A DNA stretch of 64,000 nt from Variovorax sp. UMC13 (GTDB lineage: Bacteria > Pseudomonadota > Gammaproteobacteria > Burkholderiales > Burkholderiaceae_C): assembly GCF_014170375.1 (NCBI RefSeq), contig NZ_LZZW01000031.1, forward strand, positions 248,001 to 312,000. Reading direction: 5' to 3'. The notes beneath the pieces were generated by a model. The model was not told the DNA's origin. It saw only the letters and a program-made list of their open reading frames with translations, and ran no database searches. Positions within the stretch are counted from its first letter, which is position 1. Every line of letters starts with the position of its first letter. This document shows, piece by piece, positions 34,710 to 43,237 of this stretch. Both the position numbers and the translations under genes were made by a program.

Positions 34710-35420
34710 TCAGGCCCCCTGGCGCGGTGGCGGCTGCAATCGCAGTGCCCAGTCCTCGATCCGCCGCGATGCCACGCGCTTGCGGAAGGTGAGGCGCCAC
34801 CGTTCGGCCAGGGCCGGCAACTCGGCTGCGAGTGCCCATTCGTCCAGGTGGTTCTCGCCGCGCGCGAACATGAGCGCGATGACGCGGGCCAGTGGCCAGT
34901 CTGGATGCGGGCGGTCCACCACGGCCATCTGCGCGCCGCGGCGCACCCAACCCGGCGTGAGCGTGCGGTAGTACCAGCCGGTGCGGCCGCTCGACTGCAT
35001 CTCGCGCGCCATGCCGGGCTCGCCGAAGCGCAGGTCAAGCTTCCAGCACGGCTGCCGTCCCTGGGACACCTGCACCAGCGCTTCATCCAGCCGCACGATG
35101 TCGCCCACGCACACATTCGACTCCGACCAGCCCGTGGTCGAGATGTTCTCGCCGAACGCGCCGGCGCTGCCCAGCAGATCGGCCCGGCGGCTCCATTGGG
35201 CCCAGTGCTCGCAGTGCTCGCGCGGGTAGTGATGCACGGCCTTCTCGGGACCGCCGTGCACGCGCAGGTCGGCCTGTGCGTCGCCCTGCAGGCCGGTCGA
35301 CGACAACCACAGCGGCTGGTCTGTCGGGGCTTTGCAGATGCCGCTGGACGACCGTCCGTCGGGCAGCAGGCGGACCTGGCCGACCAGCAGCGCATCGATC
35401 GTGGTCTCGCCGAGGCTCAT
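34710..35420 (-). CDS. MOSC domain protein, YiiM type
   Basis: A 236-residue protein with a MOSC core. GLQGDAQADLRVHGGPEKAVHHYPREH is the N-terminal part of the core, GAFGENISTTGW follows, and QGRQPCWKLDLRFG carries the conserved Cys that can bind molybdenum cofactor. A C-terminal helical (3-alpha) domain follows. YiiM in E. coli reduces N-hydroxylated bases such as 6-hydroxylaminopurine using Moco. A similar detoxification role is plausible. Its start overlaps the amidotransferase stop by ATGA. Confidence 0.85.
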   Translation of the reverse strand: MSLGETTIDALLVGQVRLLPDGRSSSGICKAPTDQPLWLSSTGLQGDAQADLRVHGGPEKAVHHYPREHCEHWAQWSRRADLLGSAGAFGENISTTGWSESNVCVGDIVRLDEALVQVSQGRQPCWKLDLRFGEPGMAREMQSSGRTGWYYRTLTPGWVRRGAQMAVVDRPHPDWPLARVIALMFARGENHLDEWALAAELPALAERWRLTFRKRVASRRIEDWALRLQPPPRQGA

Positions 35421-36109
35421 TCGAATTGCTCCAACCAATTCCTCAGGACCGACGCAGCAGCCGCACGCGTGGCGGCACCCGTTGCGGCGCTCTGCGCGCG
35501 CAACGCCGCAACATCGATGCCGGCCTGCGCAAGCTCGCAGCTGTGGCCGATCAGCCAGGCTTCGATCGTCGACGGATCGACCTCCGGATGAAACTGCAAC
35601 GCCAGTGCATGCCGACCGATAGCGAAGGCCTGGTGCGGCGTGGCCTGCGTGCGTGCAAGCAACGTCGAGCCTGCCGGAACATCGAAGGTGTCACCGTGCC
35701 AATGCAGCACCGGCACGCCCTCGAGCGGGGCGAGGCACGATGCCCTGCCCTCTGCCGTGAGGGCCACGGGCGCCCAACCGACTTCCTTGGCCGCAGATCG
35801 AAAGACCCGCGCACCGAGCGCGCGGGCCATCAGCTGCGCGCCCAGGCACAGGCCCAAGGTGGGACGCCGCCGTTCCAGGCGCGCCCGGATTCCGGCGATC
35901 TCGTCATGCAGGAACGGAAAAGTGCGCGTGTCGTAGGCGGCGATGGGGCCGCCCAGCACCACGACCAGGTCCGCGTCGCTCCATTCGTCGGCTTCCACTG
36001 GGGCGATGCCCGCTTGGCGATAGTCGATCTCGTAGCCGGCGTGCCGCAGGCCATCGGCGAACAGCCCCAGGTCCTCGAAAGCCACATGCTGCAAAGCGAT
36101 GCATTTCAT
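35417..36109 (-). CDS. class I glutamine amidotransferase-like protein
   Basis: A 230-residue protein of the GATase class I family. The nucleophile Cys lies in TLGLCLGAQL; the His-Glu pair is in LQFHPEVD; the oxyanion segment VVLGGPIAAYD is present. It resembles the free-standing YfeJ/GuaA-like amidotransferases that hydrolyse gamma-glutamyl compounds rather than GMP synthase. It is coupled (ATGA) to the MOSC gene and 52 bases from the redoxin gene. The substrate is unknown. Confidence 0.85.
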   Translation of the reverse strand: MKCIALQHVAFEDLGLFADGLRHAGYEIDYRQAGIAPVEADEWSDADLVVVLGGPIAAYDTRTFPFLHDEIAGIRARLERRRPTLGLCLGAQLMARALGARVFRSAAKEVGWAPVALTAEGRASCLAPLEGVPVLHWHGDTFDVPAGSTLLARTQATPHQAFAIGRHALALQFHPEVDPSTIEAWLIGHSCELAQAGIDVAALRAQSAATGAATRAAAASVLRNWLEQFE

Positions 36110-36161
36110 GGCGTCATGCCCCGGTGCAGATCGATGCCTGCCCGTGCGGCGCTGCGGCGCT

Positions 36162-36743
36162 TCATGCCGACAGGCCTTCGCCGAGACGACAGCCGAGCGC
36201 ATCGCAAGCGATGCCCGCCTCCCGTGCCGCAGCGGCCTCATTCGACACTTGCACGGCCGGCCCCGCCGGCATGTCCTCGGCCAGCAGCTGGCCGATGGCG
36301 GCGCCCAGCGCGATGTCGTCGAGCACGCCGAAGTGGCTCATCCGCAGCCGACCCTGCCGGTCGATCAGCACCGTGCTCGGCGTGCCCTGCATCTGGTACT
36401 CGCGCATGGTGGCGGGGATGCTGCCGCCGGAGGGCGCATCGATTCCGATGGGGAAACCGAGCCGGTATTCGCGAACGAAGGCCTCCAGCGCCATGGGCCC
36501 CATGACGTCGTGGTGCTCGAACACCGTGTGCAGGCCGATCACTGCAACGTCCTTGGCGGCGAAGAGCTGCCGGACCTTGCTGGCTTGCGGCAGGCTGTGC
36601 GTCACGCAGGCCGGGCACAGCATCTGGAAGGCCTCGAGCACGACGACCCGGCCGCGCAGCGATGCAAGGGTGAGCGGCGTGTCCGTGTTGAGCCATTGCG
36701 CAATCTGCAGGGGCGGCGCATCGGGGTGGAAGTTTCTTGCCAT
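36162..36743 (-). CDS. thioredoxin-fold redoxin/peroxiredoxin-like protein
   Basis: A 193-residue cytosolic protein with a redoxin/TlpA-type thioredoxin fold. The redox motif is CPAC (in FQMLCPACVTHSLPQ), and the cis-Pro loop is MQGTPSTVLID. It lacks a signal peptide, unlike TlpA proteins. The two Cys could reduce peroxides or disulfides. The tail is Ala/Gly-rich with further Cys. It follows the carboxymuconolactone-decarboxylase-like gene by 80 bases; the two may form a small redox operon under the divergent AraC-type gene. Confidence 0.8.
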   Translation of the reverse strand: MARNFHPDAPPLQIAQWLNTDTPLTLASLRGRVVVLEAFQMLCPACVTHSLPQASKVRQLFAAKDVAVIGLHTVFEHHDVMGPMALEAFVREYRLGFPIGIDAPSGGSIPATMREYQMQGTPSTVLIDRQGRLRMSHFGVLDDIALGAAIGQLLAEDMPAGPAVQVSNEAAAAREAGIACDALGCRLGEGLSA

Positions 36744-36823
36744 GGTGAAGCTCCGAACGGAAAGAAGAAGGCAGAGCGGGCCGTGCCCGCTCCGGTGGAC
36801 GCGCGAGCCTGCGGCGGCGTGCC

Positions 36824-37369
36824 TCAGGCCGCGGTGCGCAACTTCACGCCGGGAAAGTCGACCGGCACATCGAACGCCACGTTCACGTAGTTCGTGAACA
36901 GGTTGAGCGCGACATGGGCCAGGATCTCGACGATGTGCTCGTCGTCGAAGCCCGCGGCGCGCAGGGCCTGCACATCGGCATCGCCGAGCTGCCCGCGCTC
37001 GTTGACGAGCTTGAGCGCGAAGCGCAGGGCGGCCGCGGTCTTGGGATCCGACGATTCTCCGGACTGTGCGGCCGCCATCTCTTCGACCGACAAGCCGGCC
37101 TTGCGGCCGAGCGCAGTGTGGGCGGCCAGGCAGTAGTGGCATGCGTTGCGGTCGGCGACCGCGACGGCGATCTGTTCGCCGAGGCGCGCCGGGATGACGC
37201 CACCGCCCAACGCGCCGAACGATCCCCACAGGCTCTTGAGCGCCGCTGGCGAATTGGCGACGGCGCGGAACATGTTCGGCGTCGCGCCGAACGCGCCGTG
37301 GATCTGGGACAACAGGGTCCTGGCCTCATCGGCAGCGGCGTTGTCGGCGACGAGTGGGATGCGGGTCAT
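36824..37369 (-). CDS. carboxymuconolactone decarboxylase/AhpD-family protein
   Basis: A 181-residue helical protein of the AhpD-like branch. The signature CHYCLAAHT contains the CxxC pair and downstream His that act as a peroxidase site in AhpD. The N-terminal NMFRAVANSPAALKS and C-terminal ALNLFTNYVNVAFDVPVDFP are typical. It is therefore more likely an alkylhydroperoxidase-type protein than a true decarboxylase. It diverges from the AraC-family gene over 94 bases. Confidence 0.87.
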   Translation of the reverse strand: MTRIPLVADNAAADEARTLLSQIHGAFGATPNMFRAVANSPAALKSLWGSFGALGGGVIPARLGEQIAVAVADRNACHYCLAAHTALGRKAGLSVEEMAAAQSGESSDPKTAAALRFALKLVNERGQLGDADVQALRAAGFDDEHIVEILAHVALNLFTNYVNVAFDVPVDFPGVKLRTAA

Positions 37370-37463
37370 TTGCTTTCCTTGAAGTGATGTCGATGGAGAA
37401 AGTTTCCGCGAACCCGTCGTAGGATAGGTATCGTTTTGTCCTTCAAAAACACCTTTTCGTCCA

Positions 37464-38390
37464 ATGCGTGCCACGCCACCGATCGACCGGCTGTCTTCCT
37501 TGCTTGAACGCTTCCGGGTCCGGGCCCATCTGTTCCACGCCGGGCCGTTGTGCGGCGTGACCACCTTCGCGGCGCAGCCAGGGCGCGGCTTCCTGCATGT
37601 GCTGCGACGCGGCGAGATGGTCGTCACCCACGCGCCGCGCAGCGGAGCGCCGCGCAAGATCGTCGTGAACGAACCCACCCTGCTCTTCTATCCCCGCCCC
37701 CTCGCGCATCACTTTCACAATGCGCCGACCGAGGACTCCGACTTCGTCTGCGCGACCATCGACTTCGACGGCGGCGACGCGCATCCGCTGGCACGTGCGC
37801 TGCCGCCGCTGGTGCGCTTGCCGCTGCGCGAAGTCGCCGGCCTGGAGCAGTCGCTGGCCCTGCTCTTCGCCGAGACCACCCGGGTGCTTTGCGGCCACCG
37901 TCTCCTCGCGGACCGGCTCTTCGAGGTGGTGCTGATCCAGCTGCTGCGCTGGCTGCTGGATCACCCGGAAGAAAGCCGACTTCCGGTGGGCCTGCTGACG
38001 GGACTGGGCGACCCGCAGCTGGCACGCGTCCTGGTCGGCCTGCACGACTTGCCGGGCGCGCCCTGGCCGCTCGAACGGATGGCGCAGGAAGCAGGCATGT
38101 CCCGCAGTGCCTTCGCCGCACGCTTCAAGGCGACGGTCGGCACCACGCCGTCGGACTATCTCGCCCACTGGCGGCTGAGCATCGTGCAGGCCCGGCTGCG
38201 CAGCGGTGACTCGATCAAGGCCATCGCCGACGAGCTCGGCTATGCCAATGCCTCGGCGCTGTCGCGGCTCTTCACGCAGAAGCTCGGGATGTCGCCCCGG
38301 GCCTGGCTGTCGCAGCGCGCCGAACATGAGCGACAGCCCGTCATCAGGGACGGCTCCACCACAGACCGCTCCAGGCCGGCCCAAAGCTGA
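37464..38390 (+). CDS. AraC-family regulator with cupin_6 sensor
   Basis: A 308-residue regulator. The N-terminal half (about 10-180) is the cupin_6-type sensing domain (LCGVTTFAAQPGRGFLHVLRRG). The C-terminal AraC domain has two helix-turn-helices (LERMAQEAGMSRSAFAARFK and IKAIADELGYANASALSRLF, about 205-290). Regulators of this subtype often control a divergent oxidoreductase gene in response to an electrophile or oxidant. Here the divergent target would be the AhpD-like and redoxin genes. The ligand is unknown. Confidence 0.87.
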   Translation: MRATPPIDRLSSLLERFRVRAHLFHAGPLCGVTTFAAQPGRGFLHVLRRGEMVVTHAPRSGAPRKIVVNEPTLLFYPRPLAHHFHNAPTEDSDFVCATIDFDGGDAHPLARALPPLVRLPLREVAGLEQSLALLFAETTRVLCGHRLLADRLFEVVLIQLLRWLLDHPEESRLPVGLLTGLGDPQLARVLVGLHDLPGAPWPLERMAQEAGMSRSAFAARFKATVGTTPSDYLAHWRLSIVQARLRSGDSIKAIADELGYANASALSRLFTQKLGMSPRAWLSQRAEHERQPVIRDGSTTDRSRPAQS

Positions 38391-38470
38391 GGTCCGCCGT
38401 GTCCTTGGCCCCCTGTGTGCGCATGACCCCGGTCGTGCGCCCGTCACGACAACGGGGCTCCGAGACGCGC

Positions 38471-38818
38471 TCAGGCCGTACAGGCGTTCGCAGCCGTGTA
38501 TCGCGCCTCGTGCAGCCGCCGCCGGCCTTGCGGACGCAGCGTGACGCGGCGCTGGCCGTCGGCGCCGGAAACGCGCTCCACCAGCCCGGTCTTTTCCAGC
38601 GGCAGCAGCCGCAGCAGCAAGTGCGAAGCCGGTGTGCGCAAGGTGCGCGCGAGTTCCATGGCAGGCGCAGAGCCGTCGGCGGCATCGAGCACGGTCAGCA
38701 GCACGAAATCGGCCCACGACAGGCCGTGATGGGTGCCGAGTTCGTTGTCGAGCACAGACACCAGGGCCGCGTGCACCAGGTGCCGCGCCACGCAGGCTTG
38801 CAGGGCCTCCTCGCTCAT
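38471..38818 (-). CDS. MarR-family regulator
   Basis: A 115-residue winged-helix regulator of the MarR family. The DNA-recognition part is LARTLRTPASHLLLRLLPLEKTGLVERVSG, and the wing is DGQRRVTLRPQGRRRL. It is short; the usual C-terminal dimerisation helix is mostly lacking, so it ends soon after the wing. It follows the GIY-YIG gene with an ATGA overlap, and the pair is read from the promoter at 39336-39365, which contains two matching operator-like sites. That suggests autoregulation. Confidence 0.83.
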   Translation of the reverse strand: MSEEALQACVARHLVHAALVSVLDNELGTHHGLSWADFVLLTVLDAADGSAPAMELARTLRTPASHLLLRLLPLEKTGLVERVSGADGQRRVTLRPQGRRRLHEARYTAANACTA

Positions 38819-39171
38819 GGCGTCAAGCCCTCCAGTTCGCGGTACACCTGCGCCAGCGCTTTCAGTTCGCCCGCGTAGTCGAAGGCTGGATCCTCGCGCT
38901 CCTTCACGAGTTCCAGCACTTCGAAGCGCAGCCCGTCCCCGCCGCTGCGGTTCCACTCGGCCTGCAACACGCGGTTGCCGTGCTTGCCCATGCGCAGTTC
39001 AAAGCGAGCGCGATTGAGCGACGCGTGCACGTTGCGGCTCGCGCCGAGCAGCAGGTGACCGCTCGCGGTGTCGCGGATGGCGTAGATGCCCATGGGCGGG
39101 AAGGCGTCACGCGCCTGGCGGGCGGCCGCCCGCCGCGCCGAGCGCGAGTCCTGGTCAGCGGAAGCGTCCAT
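38815..39171 (-). CDS. GIY-YIG-type small protein, co-transcribed with marR
   Basis: A 118-residue soluble protein. MGIYAIRDTASGHLLLGAS and LNRARFELRMGKHGNRVLQAEW follow the GIY-YIG nuclease fold. In place of the second motif (YIG/YVG) it has LLG, and the catalytic Arg and Glu cannot be assigned with certainty, so cleavage activity is doubtful. Proteins of this type are often encoded beside MarR genes. The ATG at 39171 is the first codon after the promoter region. The MarR gene overlaps its stop. Confidence 0.65.
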   Translation of the reverse strand: MDASADQDSRSARRAAARQARDAFPPMGIYAIRDTASGHLLLGASRNVHASLNRARFELRMGKHGNRVLQAEWNRSGGDGLRFEVLELVKEREDPAFDYAGELKALAQVYRELEGLTP

Positions 39172-39524
39172 TTTTTTCTCCTTGTGACGGCCACAGAGGC
39201 CATGCAGCACCGGCGCCGTGCCGCTCGCGCGCATCGCGGCCGACAGCACGGTGCGCCAAAAAAGGAACCGTATGGACAGAGCACCGCGCCGGGAAAGCGG
39301 TGTGAGTGAGCGGCATGGCTTGATCCATGTCGATAATTTTACCCGGGCTAAATTGATCCAGTCAATAACACCCGGGTAAATTTCGGATCACCAGGACGAT
39401 CCAGCTGTTCCCTCGTTGCCTGGCAGATGTGGGCGGCGGCTGCCGTCGGCCGCCAGCCTGGACGCGGCGGAGCCAGTGGATGGTTACCATGGCCGTCCCG
39501 CCTTGCGCGCCCGATGGAATCGCG
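39172..39524. other. intergenic region between GIY-YIG and LysE genes
   Basis: These 353 bases have no credible coding frame. The left half is a long untranslated leader of the GIY-YIG/marR transcript (about 160 bases). The centre holds its promoter and operators. The right part is GC-rich and leads to the LysE-type gene, with no clear promoter seen for it. Confidence 0.5.
39336..39381 (-). promoter_or_regulatory. promoter and tandem operators of the GIY-YIG/marR operon
   Basis: On the minus strand, -35 TTGACT (39365-39360), an 18-base spacer and -10 TAAAAT (39341-39336). Two similar palindromic sites, TTTACCCGGGCTAAA (39338-39352) and ACACCCGGGTAAATT (39368-39382), overlap the -10/spacer and abut the -35. 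Their centres are 29 bases apart, near three helical turns. This fits cooperative autorepression by the MarR protein. Confidence 0.7.
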
Positions 39525-40154
39525 ATGTTCGAACTGTCCACCCTGCTGTCCTATGCCGCTGTCGTCATCGGCCTGTTCCTGATCCCCGGCCCGGCGGTGG
39601 TGCTGGTGTTCATGCGGACCGCGCAAGGCGGGCGCGCTGTCGGTGTGGCCACGGGTCTGGGCATCGCCTGCGGCGACTTCGTCCATGCCATGGCGGCGGC
39701 CATCGGCCTGTCGGCGATCCTGATGACTTCGGCGCTGGCCTTCAACGTCATCAAGTTGGTCGGTGCGGGCTACCTGATCTGGCTGGGCGTGCAGGCCTGG
39801 CTCGAGAAGACGGGCGATCCGGCGGTCGAAGCGGCGCGGCCACGCGTCACGGCCAGGCAGGCTTTCCTGCAGGCCATTCCGGCCGAGGTGCTGAACCCCA
39901 AGACCGCGTTGTTCTTCCTCGCCTTCCTGCCGCAGTTCGTGCATCCCGAGCGCGGGTCCAGCTTCCTGCAGTTCACGGTGCTGGGCCTGATCTTCGTCGT
40001 GCTGAGCGCGCTCTACTCCGCGGCGCTGGCGCTGTCCGCGCGTCCCCTGGGCCGCGTCCTCGGTCGCATCGCTTGGCTCCATCGCTGGAAGGGCAAGATC
40101 GTCGGCACGATCTTCATCGGCCTCGGCCTGAAGGTGGCGGTTCAGCAGCGCTGA
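39525..40154 (+). CDS. LysE/RhtB-family amino-acid exporter
   Basis: A 209-residue inner-membrane exporter with about six hydrophobic helices. Family hallmarks are FLIPGPAVVLVFMRTAQGGRAVG near residues 18-40, LVGAGYLIWLGVQAW, and FLQAIPAEVLNPKTALFFLAFLPQFV. LysE/RhtB proteins export amino acids or related metabolites. The ATG at 39525 is chosen because the family N-terminus starts there. It is convergent with the ring-cleavage dioxygenase gene. Confidence 0.88.
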   Translation: MFELSTLLSYAAVVIGLFLIPGPAVVLVFMRTAQGGRAVGVATGLGIACGDFVHAMAAAIGLSAILMTSALAFNVIKLVGAGYLIWLGVQAWLEKTGDPAVEAARPRVTARQAFLQAIPAEVLNPKTALFFLAFLPQFVHPERGSSFLQFTVLGLIFVVLSALYSAALALSARPLGRVLGRIAWLHRWKGKIVGTIFIGLGLKVAVQQR

Positions 40155-40175
40155 GGCCGCGGCGCCGGGTCGGCC

Positions 40176-41003
40176 TCAGACCGACCCGAAGCGGAAGCTC
40201 GACACCGCGATCCCGCCCATGAAGGCCTGCTCGTGGTACACGCGCTCCCCCGCCTCGGCTTCGGCCGCGCCGACCGCGACCATCAGCGGGATCAGGTGCT
40301 CCTCGCGGGGATGCGCGATGCGTGCCGCGGGGGCCGAGGCCCAGTCGAGCAGCTGCGCGACACGCGCCTCCGGCGTCGCGCCCACCACCGCGGTGTCGAG
40401 CCAGTCGTCGAAGGCCTTCGACACCTCGCGGGCCTGCGGGCCGAAGTTGCGCAGGTTGTGGTAGCTCAGGCCGCTGCCGACGATCAGCACGTCTTCGCGG
40501 CGCAGCGGGGCGAGTGCGCGGCCCAGCGCGATGTGCTCGGCCGGGTCGAGGCCGCGCTTGAGCGACAGCTGCACCATGGGCACGTCGGCCTTCGGGTAGA
40601 TCGCCGCCATCGGCGAGAAGGCGCCGTGGTCGAAGCCGCGCTCGGCATCGATCGCGGCCGGCAGGCCCGCGGCCTCGAGCAGATCCACCACGCGCCGCGC
40701 CACCTCGGGCGAGCCCGGCGCGTCGTAGTGCACCTGGTAGGTGTGGGCCGGGAAGCCGCCGTAATCGTAGATCATGGGCGGCTTGGGGTTGCCCTGCACC
40801 GTGAAGGCGGGCATCTCCCAGTGCGCCGAGACCATCAGGATGGCGCGCGGCGCGCGGCCGATCTGGCGCGGCATGTCGGCCAGCGAGGCCTCGAGTTGGG
40901 CATAGGCGTCGCCCATCTCCTTCTTCATCCAGGGCCACGGGCCGCCGCCGTGCGAGATGAAGTAGGTGGGCAGCAGACGGTCGGTGGAAGTCGTGGTGGT
41001 CAT
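40176..41003 (-). CDS. DODA-type (YgiD-like) extradiol ring-cleavage dioxygenase
   Basis: A 275-residue enzyme of the class III extradiol/4,5-DOPA dioxygenase family. Metal-binding and catalytic His residues can be read in YFISHGGGPW, MVSAHWEMPA, GFDHGAFSP and REEHLIPLMVA. The E. coli homologue YgiD cleaves DOPA using zinc or iron. The native substrate here is unknown. It diverges from a LysR-type gene over 92 bases, the usual pairing for a regulated catabolic or detoxifying enzyme. Confidence 0.88.
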   Translation of the reverse strand: MTTTTSTDRLLPTYFISHGGGPWPWMKKEMGDAYAQLEASLADMPRQIGRAPRAILMVSAHWEMPAFTVQGNPKPPMIYDYGGFPAHTYQVHYDAPGSPEVARRVVDLLEAAGLPAAIDAERGFDHGAFSPMAAIYPKADVPMVQLSLKRGLDPAEHIALGRALAPLRREDVLIVGSGLSYHNLRNFGPQAREVSKAFDDWLDTAVVGATPEARVAQLLDWASAPAARIAHPREEHLIPLMVAVGAAEAEAGERVYHEQAFMGGIAVSSFRFGSV

Positions 41004-41095
41004 GGAATGGCTCCTTTGACACGAGTCTAGAGATTTCCCTTCAGGAAATCGATGGGCTAGGATTCAACGATTCGTTTCTCCACAGGAAATCATCC

Positions 41096-41989
41096 ATGGA
41101 CCGCATGACCAGCCTGCGGGTGTTCCGCGAGGTGGTGGACGCCGGCAGTTTCACCGCCGCGGCCGAGCGCCTGGACATCTCGGCGCCGATGGCCAGCAAG
41201 CATGTCGCGCAACTGGAGAAGTCGCTGGGCGCGCGGCTGCTCAACCGCTCGAGCCGGCACCTGAGCCTGACCGAGGCGGGCGAGTCCTGGTACGCCCAGA
41301 GCGCGCAGGCGCTCGACCTGCTGGACGCGGCCGAGGCCGCGATCGGCCGCAAGAACGATGCGCCGCGCGGCCAGTTGAAGGTGAGCGCGCCCGTGTGGTG
41401 CGCCACGCCGCACTTCGCGCGCGTGCTGGCCGGCTACCACGCGGCCTGTCCCGAGGTGCTGGTCGACATGCACCTGGAGAACCGCAAGGTCGACCTCGCG
41501 GCCGACGGCTACGACCTGGCCTTGCGCGCCACGCAGGAGCCCTCCCCCGCGCTGATCGCGCGTCGCCTGTGCCGGGTGCAATTCCACCTCGTGGCCACGC
41601 CCGAATTGCTGGCGCGTGCCGGCACGCCCGCGCTGCCCTCGGAGCTGGCCCGGCTGGGCGCCATCGTGCCCAGCTACGTGAACATCGAGGGGCTGTCGCT
41701 CAAGGGACCCGGCGGCCGGCAGGCGCCGCTGCGCCTGACCCCGGTGCTGCGCTCAGACGACACCACGCTCACGCTGCATGCGGTGCGCGCGGGCCTGGGC
41801 ATGTCCTTCCTGCCCGAGTGGCTGGTCGACGACGACCTGGCGGCCGGCACGCTGGTGCGCGTGGCGCCCGAGTACAGCGCGCAGCATGTCACGCTGTTCG
41901 CGGTCTACACCAGCCGGCAGTACATGGCGCCCAAGCTGCGCAGCTTCATCGATTTCCTGGGTCAAGCACTGTGTGGCGACACGACCTAG
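41096..41989 (+). CDS. LysR-family regulator, CrgA-like
   Basis: A 297-residue LysR-type regulator of the subgroup beginning MDRMTSLRVFREVVDAGSFTAAAERL. The helix-turn-helix covers about 4-60, and the effector domain starts at GQLKVSAPVWCATPHFA. It is divergent from the dioxygenase gene and followed after 28 bases by an oxidoreductase gene on its own strand. It may regulate both. Confidence 0.88.
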   Translation: MDRMTSLRVFREVVDAGSFTAAAERLDISAPMASKHVAQLEKSLGARLLNRSSRHLSLTEAGESWYAQSAQALDLLDAAEAAIGRKNDAPRGQLKVSAPVWCATPHFARVLAGYHAACPEVLVDMHLENRKVDLAADGYDLALRATQEPSPALIARRLCRVQFHLVATPELLARAGTPALPSELARLGAIVPSYVNIEGLSLKGPGGRQAPLRLTPVLRSDDTTLTLHAVRAGLGMSFLPEWLVDDDLAAGTLVRVAPEYSAQHVTLFAVYTSRQYMAPKLRSFIDFLGQALCGDTT

Positions 41990-42017
41990 ACTGTCGCTCA
42001 CCCATTCTGGAGACAAC

Positions 42018-43160
42018 ATGCCGCTCGACCTTCCCCGCACCGCCCTGCAACTGCGCTCGCTCGTGAAAAGCAGCGGCGAACTCGAACTCTCGCTCGCCGA
42101 AATGCCCGTGCCCGCCGTGGCCGACCACGAGGTGCTGGTGCGCATCGAGGCTGCGCCACTCAACCCCTCCGACCTGGGCCTGCTGTTCGGCACCGCCGAC
42201 CTCGAGACCGCGGTTGCCGGCGGCACGGCCGAGCGTCCGCTGCTCACGGCCCGCATCCCAGAGGCCGGCATGAGGGCCATGGCCGCGCGGCTCGACGAAC
42301 CGATGCCCGTGGGCAACGAGGGCGCGGGCGTGGTGGTCGCGGCCGGCAGCGCGCCCGCGGCCCAGGCCCTGCTCGGCAAGACCGTGGCGGTGCTGGGCGG
42401 CGCCATGTATGCGCAGTACCGCGCCGTGCCGGTCGACCAGAGCCTGCTGCTGGCCGACGACGCCACGGCGGCCGACGGCGCTTCGTCCTTCGTCAACCCG
42501 CTGACCGCGCTCGGCATGGTCGAGACCATGAAGCGCGAAGGCCACACCGCCCTGGTGCACACGGCCGCGGCCTCGAACCTGGGCCAGATGCTGCAGCGCA
42601 TCTGCCTGGCCGACGGCGTGGCCCTGGTCAACATCGTGCGCAAGCCCGAACAGGCGGCGCTGCTCAAGGCCATGGGCGCCACCCATGTCTGCGATGCCAG
42701 CGCGCCGAGCTTCCTCGCCGACCTGACCGATGCGCTGGCCGCGACCGGCGCCACGCTGGCCTTCGACGCCACCGGCGGCGGACCGCTGGCCGGCCAGATC
42801 CTCTCGTGCATGGAGGCCGCGATCTCGCGCACCGCCAAGGTCTACAACCGCTACGGCTCGAGCACGCACAAGCAGGTCTACCTCTATGGCGGCCTCGACA
42901 CCCGTCCCACCACCTTCAACCGCAGCTTCGGCATGGCCTGGGGCATGGGCGGCTGGCTGCTGTTCCCCTTCCTGCAGAAGATCGGCCCGGCGGCGGCGCA
43001 GGTGCTCAAGCAGCGCGTGGCGGCCGAGCTCAAGACGACCTTCGCCAGCCGCTATGCGGGCGAACTGTCGCTGACCGAGGTGCTGTCACCCGCGGCCATC
43101 GCGCGCTACAACCAGCGCGCGACCGGCGAGAAATTCCTGATCAAGCCCAACGCGCGCTGA
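42018..43160 (+). CDS. medium-chain (MDR) NAD(P)H oxidoreductase
   Basis: A 380-residue MDR-superfamily enzyme. The GroES-like N-terminal half has HEVLVRIEAAPLNPSDLGLL and MPVGNEGAGVVVAAG. The cofactor-binding half has LVHTAAASNLGQMLQRIC and then FDATGGGPLAGQI. The zinc-ligand Cys/His residues of alcohol dehydrogenases are not seen, so it is more like a quinone reductase. It is preceded by an in-strand LysR gene. The substrate is unknown. Confidence 0.82.
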   Translation: MPLDLPRTALQLRSLVKSSGELELSLAEMPVPAVADHEVLVRIEAAPLNPSDLGLLFGTADLETAVAGGTAERPLLTARIPEAGMRAMAARLDEPMPVGNEGAGVVVAAGSAPAAQALLGKTVAVLGGAMYAQYRAVPVDQSLLLADDATAADGASSFVNPLTALGMVETMKREGHTALVHTAAASNLGQMLQRICLADGVALVNIVRKPEQAALLKAMGATHVCDASAPSFLADLTDALAATGATLAFDATGGGPLAGQILSCMEAAISRTAKVYNRYGSSTHKQVYLYGGLDTRPTTFNRSFGMAWGMGGWLLFPFLQKIGPAAAQVLKQRVAAELKTTFASRYAGELSLTEVLSPAAIARYNQRATGEKFLIKPNAR

Positions 43161-43237
43161 TCGGATCGGCGGCCGCTTCGCGGCTGGGCTGTTGTCCGAC
43201 GCGGCAGCCCAAAACGGCCTGCTACATTTTTCGCCAA

